From positions 1-27,624 of the forward strand of contig CAKUWM010000011.1 of the NCBI GenBank assembly GCA_934699305.1: a DNA stretch of 27,624 bases, in the 5' to 3' direction. A program made the position numbers and the translations under genes. Source of the stretch: an uncultured Saprospiraceae bacterium (GTDB lineage: Bacteria > Bacteroidota > Bacteroidia > Chitinophagales > Saprospiraceae). The notes beneath the pieces were generated by a model, which did not search any database, was not told the origin of the DNA, and saw nothing but the letters and a program-made list of their open reading frames with translations. Positions 22,919 to 27,624 of this stretch are shown one piece after another (the stretch's first letter is position 1; each line of letters starts with the position of its first letter).

Positions 22919-23908
22919 TCAGGGCATTACCATATATAGATGCCGAAAAAAATGCCAGGCAAAATTTAAATATTTATTCTTTGTATTAAAAGCATACTTA
23001 GAATAGATGTAATGTGGATACATTTTCAATCGATACTTAAAACTATAGCGTACCTTAAATTGTCTCCCGACAGATAAAACCTTTTTTTTTGAATTATAAA
23101 GGTGAAAATAGGAGAGATTATAGTTTTTTAAGGCAATATCATCTAATTTTGCTTGAATTTCATTGTTGAATAATCCCTTTTCGACAAATAATTTCTGTAT
23201 TTTCTCAATATATTTCAACCTATTAATAAGTAAATTGACTTCCTTTTCAGGATTATTTGGTTGTGTGATAGAGCCTTCAGAGAGATAAGCTTTTGATTTA
23301 TTTTCATCAAAAAAAACAAACTTTTTATTGTGCCTAATAAGATTGATCAGCACGCCATATTCCTGACCGGAAGTTAAATTATTATCCCATCCACCGACAT
23401 CGATCAATGCTTTTTTTTGCCATAAATTAGAGATGGTACACCCTAATTGGCTATGGAGAAGACCTGATACAAAGTCATTTGATATTTCCCGTCTTACCAC
23501 GGGTATCCATGTATTCTTTGTCACACTAAAAACAAATCGAGTATATGGACTTACAACGACTTCTGCGCCATCTTCTCCCATTATACATTTAATCTGATTG
23601 CTTATTTTGTCGGGCATAATCTCGTCATCGGAATCCAAGAACTGCAACCATGAGCCTTTTGCTGCGAAGAGACCTTTGTTTCGTGCGGCATTGGCATTTT
23701 GCATAGTTTCGGACAATAAAAGGAACTTATCGGGGTGTTTTTTAGCATATTCGGATGCGATCAGGCTGCTATCATCGTTGCTATTATTGTCTATTAGAAT
23801 AATTTCCAGAATGGGATAGTGCTGATTTAAAGCGCTCTCAATAGCGCGACCCAAAGTCTTTTCTGAATTATAATAGGGAATAATAACGCTTACGGTCGGT
23901 CCGGACAT
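22919..23908 (-). CDS. Family 2 glycosyltransferase
   Basis: A 329-residue inverting GT-A enzyme that adds a sugar from a nucleotide donor. The N-terminal fold is clear: VSVIIPYYNSEKTLGRAIES at 6-25, LIDNNSNDDS at 38-47, NAARNKGL at 73-80, and the metal-binding LDSDDE at 91-96. The GGWDNNLTSGQEYG segment near 172-185 supplies the acceptor-side acidic residues. The C-terminal 100 residues are basic and aromatic and could contact the membrane. Its ATG lies three bases after the ABC transporter stop, so both are one operon. The pair suggests assembly and export of a surface glycan; donor and acceptor are unknown. Confidence 0.92.
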   Translation of the reverse strand: MSGPTVSVIIPYYNSEKTLGRAIESALNQHYPILEIILIDNNSNDDSSLIASEYAKKHPDKFLLLSETMQNANAARNKGLFAAKGSWLQFLDSDDEIMPDKISNQIKCIMGEDGAEVVVSPYTRFVFSVTKNTWIPVVRREISNDFVSGLLHSQLGCTISNLWQKKALIDVGGWDNNLTSGQEYGVLINLIRHNKKFVFFDENKSKAYLSEGSITQPNNPEKEVNLLINRLKYIEKIQKLFVEKGLFNNEIQAKLDDIALKNYNLSYFHLYNSKKKVLSVGRQFKVRYSFKYRLKMYPHYIYSKYAFNTKNKYLNFAWHFFRHLYMVMP

Positions 23909-23911
23909 TGA

Positions 23912-25681
23912 TCAATATTCACGTTGTTGTTGAATAAGTTTTTGAAAGGCAGGCGACTCCTTGATTAAGTGGTCATAACTGCCGGAAGCCACTATTGTGC
24001 CATTTTCAAGTACATAAATGATGTCTGCTTTTCGAATGGTATTAAGCCTATGTGCGATAATAATCAGTGTATATGAACCCTGTAGTTCATCCAGATTTTC
24101 CCGAATCTGATTTTCTGTGAGTGCATCCAAAGAAGACGTTGCTTCGTCCATGATGATGATTTCAGGCGACTTAAACAATTCTCTTGCAATAGCAACCCTT
24201 TGTTTTTGTCCTCCACTTAAAATTATTCCTTTCTCCCCCAGTAGTGTATCTTCTTTATTAGAATAGTTGGACATTAATTCTTCCAAAAAAGTAGTCTGAA
24301 TGATTTTGTCGAAACGCACTTTGTTATCCGGATTTTTTTCGGACCAAAGAGTGACATTATTATACAGGCTATCATTGAAAATAACCGGATCCTGACTGAC
24401 GTAGCCGATATGTCTTCGCAAGTCAGACAGATTTATTTCTGAAGAGTCAAGGTCGTCAAAAAGGATTTTGCCGGCAGTAGGAGGGATCAATCCACTAATG
24501 ACATTGACCAATGAGGTTTTTCCGGCACCACTTGTTCCGACAACACCAACAGTCTTGTTTTTAGGAATCTCGATCGATAAATCTTTTAAGATCGATGAAT
24601 CATTCATAGACAAGGAGATGTTTTCAACGCTTATTTTTTGAGTAAAATTGAAGGGCTTACCGGAAAAAGGAGCTTCTTTATTTGCATTGAATTCATCCAA
24701 TAGGTTCAGGATATTGTCGAGGCTGGCTTCGTATGAATTGAATCGCTGGAAGTTGTTTTGTGTGAGGATAATATAGTTTAAAGTTCTGTAAAAGAGAGCC
24801 AGACTAAAGAGAGCAAAGATTGAAATGGTATGGTGGATGGAGTAATATAAGGCTAAAATAATACACAACAGAATCAGCAATAGCGGTTCACGCATTGTTT
24901 CGGTAATTGCAGACGCTTTAAGAGTGTTGTAATTGGCTTTTTCTGCATCACTGATATGGGTATTAATCCGCTTTGAAAATAAAGGAAATGAGTATGTGGA
25001 TTTGATATATTTAAAATTATTGAGAATCTGAATGAGGAGACTATTGTAGTTGTTATTGGCTTGCGTAAATTGGCCGGAAAGGTGGCTTATATACTTTTTC
25101 AGTGGAGAATAGCTGATATAAAATAATAGCGTGACAAGCAGTATGATAATACTTATCTGATAGCTCAACAGAAATGAAATACAAAGGTAAACGAATGCCA
25201 TAATCAAGTATTGTGTACCATTTAAAAAAGAAAATACGGCATAATTGAATCTGGTAATTTCTGTTGTGCTTACATTTTGTATGTGTCCAAAATCATGCTT
25301 AATAAAAGCCGGATAGGATAAAAACTCCAGGCTATTAACTAAAGCCTGGCGCTGTTTATGTACTAAGTTGGCTGTGTTTTTGGCATTTAAAATTTGTTGT
25401 AAATAGTATAATATTGATTTGAAGGCAAAAGCGATAATACCGATTAAAAGCACTTGTCTGACGGAAGAAAATTCCAATCCAATTGAAGTCAAAGCCTTAA
25501 ATATGGTGTTATTACCTGCATTAAAATCTACTGAATCTGTTGTAAAAATGAATTGTGCAAGACCCATGAAAAACCCGATACCGATGCTATCAAAAAAAGA
25601 AACAAATATGGATAATACAATCGTATAAATGAGATTGATTCCCAGATAATGATAAAAAGATTTAATATATTTAATCTTCAT
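23912..25681 (-). CDS. ABC exporter (fused permease-ATPase, MsbA/PglK-like flippase)
   Basis: A 589-residue half-transporter. About six helices occupy residues 15-305, followed by a complete ATPase: Walker A GTSGAGKTS at 382-390, Q-loop Gln430, signature LSGGQ at 488-492, Walker B IIIMDE at 508-513, and switch His544 in AHRL. It would act as a homodimer, exporting a lipid, lipid-linked sugar or peptide. The following glycosyltransferase gene starts three bases after its stop, which favours a glycolipid flippase role, as for PglK. No peptidase C39 domain is present, so it is not a bacteriocin exporter. The start at ATG 25681 has no strong ribosome-binding site. Confidence 0.92.
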   Translation of the reverse strand: MKIKYIKSFYHYLGINLIYTIVLSIFVSFFDSIGIGFFMGLAQFIFTTDSVDFNAGNNTIFKALTSIGLEFSSVRQVLLIGIIAFAFKSILYYLQQILNAKNTANLVHKQRQALVNSLEFLSYPAFIKHDFGHIQNVSTTEITRFNYAVFSFLNGTQYLIMAFVYLCISFLLSYQISIIILLVTLLFYISYSPLKKYISHLSGQFTQANNNYNSLLIQILNNFKYIKSTYSFPLFSKRINTHISDAEKANYNTLKASAITETMREPLLLILLCIILALYYSIHHTISIFALFSLALFYRTLNYIILTQNNFQRFNSYEASLDNILNLLDEFNANKEAPFSGKPFNFTQKISVENISLSMNDSSILKDLSIEIPKNKTVGVVGTSGAGKTSLVNVISGLIPPTAGKILFDDLDSSEINLSDLRRHIGYVSQDPVIFNDSLYNNVTLWSEKNPDNKVRFDKIIQTTFLEELMSNYSNKEDTLLGEKGIILSGGQKQRVAIARELFKSPEIIIMDEATSSLDALTENQIRENLDELQGSYTLIIIAHRLNTIRKADIIYVLENGTIVASGSYDHLIKESPAFQKLIQQQREY

Positions 25682-25864
25682 GCAAGTCCAAGTAATACGT
25701 GCAACACATCGATATATTCATGGATTGTGGTCCACGAATTCTATAGAATAGATAAAGAGTTGAAATACAATTTTTCATTTGATAGAATGTATCTACTGCT
25801 CTTAACAAACAAAGATACAAAATTGAAGTATGATAGCATTATCCTCGAAATCATTCATACACAA

Positions 25865-27499
25865 TCATTTTACTACCGTTACGTTGCCTTTTAAAATCCT
25901 TGAATTTCCGTCAGACAATTTAAGTTGTATCAAATATACATATACACCCGGATTGACTTCTTTTCCTCGAAAAGTTCCGTCCCACATTTTGGATTCATCC
26001 TTAGTGGTGATGTCTTTCACTTCGTACATCAAGGCTCCCCATCGGTCAAATACTGCCAATCGCTCTATCAATACAATATCTTCACTGGGGGCAGGACCGA
26101 AGTAATCATTGACTCCATCATAGTTGGGAGAAAAAACATTGGGAACAAAGAAGACGCCACAATTTTTTTCCTTCACATGAATCGATTGGCTTACTTTGCC
26201 ACAGGTGTTAGAGGCTGAAACGTTATATATACCTTCCGCCGCAATGGTATATTGGCTGCCTGTCGTTCCATCTTGCCATTCTATGGTCCCGTTAATTGCA
26301 AAAGCGCTTAATGTGGCTGGAGCGCCTTTACACACTACTGTGTCAAACGGTGCAGTGAGGACCGGAAGTGGGAGGATGGCGATGTCCACTTGGTCTTGCT
26401 TGATACAATTGCCATCATCAACATTGACGCTGTATGTTCCAGCTTGGCTGACGATAATATTTTGTGTTGTATCTCCGGTTGACCAGGTATATTGGGCGCC
26501 GCCCTGAGCAACATGTAACGTAGTGTTGGTTCCCTGACAGATTGACTGATCGGATCCAAGATCGAGGTTAATGGTATTAGGCACAATAAATACTGTGAGC
26601 GAGTCATGTGTAACCTTGCCACAAACCGATGTTTTTTCCAGAAAAAAGGTCGTTGTTTTTGTAACTTTTACAATGGGTTTTGCTTCAGTGGGGTTGGTGA
26701 AGTTGATTTCGGGTGACCAATTGAAGGACAGTCCATTGGTGCCACCATCCAATTGTACGGTAGCCGAGTCGCAAAAAGTAAGATCTTTCAACACATCTAC
26801 ATCGCTTGGTGTCTTGAAGCATACGGTCTGCCTATTATAAGCCGAGCCGGTTGCAGCCGAAAATCCCCAGAATGCCGTAGAAGAGCCGCCCAGGAAGGGT
26901 CCTGTAATTGGTCCGACATAGCCCAGCACTTTTATACAGTCAAAGTACACTGTAAACTCCTGAATATCCGCCTTCCATGAGAACACTACATCGTGATCCT
27001 TGGTATCTTCTATGTTGCTACCGAGAGGAAATGGGCCTGAGATAGTGTTGGAAGCATGGTTAGGACTGCCATTTCTAATGAGTGCGACATGGTCTTCGGC
27101 AGGGTCGTTGTAGGGTACATTCTGATGCGTATCGAATTCCACGACCAGTGAAGGTGTGACCCCGCCATATCCCAATCCACCACCCAGACCGGAAACCGGT
27201 ATTATAGTATCTGTTGCCAAGATAAATGCAATGCCGTCAGCCCCTGAAGTTATAAAGTTCTCCCTTCCAAAATTCTTTGTTACTGCAATCGTAAAGTCCT
27301 TTTTTAGATCAATTTTTTGACGGGACATGATGTTCCCTTCCTGATATTTACTATCCGGTGTCAATTCATAACAAGTTGTGGAAATTTGGCTGGCACTACC
27401 GGTAACCTTCATGGGTATTTGTCCATGTGTTATCAGCGAATAAAATATCAATAAGCCAACCACAACTCCTCTTATCACGTATGTTTTACTTTGATTCAT
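25865..27499 (-). CDS. Secreted L-type lectin with T9SS type B (gliding-motility-associated) C-terminal domain
   Basis: A 544-residue exported protein. ATG at 27499 is chosen over an upstream in-frame ATG because a typical signal peptide (KTYVIRGVVVGLLIFYSLIT, then GQ) starts there; the longer form would add 20 non-signal-like residues. Residues about 30-230 form a legume-type lectin domain: GADGIAF at 86-92 supplies the conserved Asp88, and VEFDTHQN...DPAEDH at 120-137 has the Ca/Mn ligand spacing (Glu121, Asp123, Asn127, Asp132, His137) of legume lectins. About 235-440 holds three Ig-like modules. VPNVFSPNYDGVND at 452-465 to the end is the CHU_C type B sorting domain. It should bind sugars at the cell surface; the ligand is unknown. 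Confidence 0.9.
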   Translation of the reverse strand: MNQSKTYVIRGVVVGLLIFYSLITHGQIPMKVTGSASQISTTCYELTPDSKYQEGNIMSRQKIDLKKDFTIAVTKNFGRENFITSGADGIAFILATDTIIPVSGLGGGLGYGGVTPSLVVEFDTHQNVPYNDPAEDHVALIRNGSPNHASNTISGPFPLGSNIEDTKDHDVVFSWKADIQEFTVYFDCIKVLGYVGPITGPFLGGSSTAFWGFSAATGSAYNRQTVCFKTPSDVDVLKDLTFCDSATVQLDGGTNGLSFNWSPEINFTNPTEAKPIVKVTKTTTFFLEKTSVCGKVTHDSLTVFIVPNTINLDLGSDQSICQGTNTTLHVAQGGAQYTWSTGDTTQNIIVSQAGTYSVNVDDGNCIKQDQVDIAILPLPVLTAPFDTVVCKGAPATLSAFAINGTIEWQDGTTGSQYTIAAEGIYNVSASNTCGKVSQSIHVKEKNCGVFFVPNVFSPNYDGVNDYFGPAPSEDIVLIERLAVFDRWGALMYEVKDITTKDESKMWDGTFRGKEVNPGVYVYLIQLKLSDGNSRILKGNVTVVK

Positions 27500-27624
27500 C
27501 TCAATATTTTGCTTAATGGTGATAAAAGTATATATACAAAAATAGTTCCTTTTTCTCATTTTAACTCAAATTCTTATTAAACCTGAATTCAATAGTAAAG
27601 GTTTTGAAAAATCTTTACTGGTGA

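Overview
The window looks like a chromosomal segment from a member of the Bacteroidota, probably a gliding or surface-living lineage near Saprospiria, Chitinophagia or Cytophagia. The evidence is three secreted proteins with type IX secretion (T9SS) C-terminal domains (two type A, one gliding-motility-associated type B), SprB-type adhesin repeats, promoters of the TTTG / TAnnTTTG type, and a tRNA gene without an encoded CCA end. The exact genus cannot be read from the sequence. No phage, plasmid, insertion sequence or CRISPR array is visible.

Layout. 1-1100: the end of a short-chain dehydrogenase, convergent with a RidA-family deaminase. 1319-7743: a secreted M64-type metallopeptidase, DNA polymerase IV, and a very large secreted protein joining a thioredoxin domain to SprB-like repeats and a T9SS tail, closed by a strong terminator. 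7860-10802: penicillin-binding protein 1C and a CHRD lipoprotein with its terminator. 10803-11372 is largely non-coding and carries one copy of a diverged repeat. 11373-11705 is a TPR protein. 11870-14791 (minus strand) is a probable redox or nitric-oxide-responsive group: an Rrf2 regulator with three cysteines, a four-helix membrane protein, a cysteine-free Crp/Fnr regulator and a His-rich membrane protein resembling heme-copper oxidase subunit I. A tRNA-Ser(GGA) and an APC amino-acid permease follow. 16973-18105 (minus) is an acyl carrier protein overlapping a LpxL/HtrB-like acyltransferase. 18106-18456 is intergenic and holds the second repeat copy. Then come a cupin sugar-phosphate isomerase-like protein, a THEP1-like NTPase overlapping a membrane protein gene (minus), dipeptidyl peptidase IV (minus), a glycosyltransferase plus ABC flippase-like operon (minus), and a secreted L-type lectin with a type B T9SS tail (minus).

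Common themes are the cell surface (peptidoglycan and envelope synthesis, glycan export, acyl transfer, T9SS-exported peptidase, adhesin and lectin) and peptide or amino-acid use (M64 peptidase, DPP IV, APC permease).

The least explained items are: (1) a roughly 90-nt sequence present in two diverged intergenic copies (11085-11180 and 18213-18298) whose conserved blocks are the arms of a potential hairpin; (2) the regulator and membrane protein cluster at 11870-14791 with its inverted repeats; (3) the NTPase and membrane protein pair at 19035-20487; and (4) the thioredoxin-SprB fusion. All functional statements rest on motif recognition by eye, with no database search.
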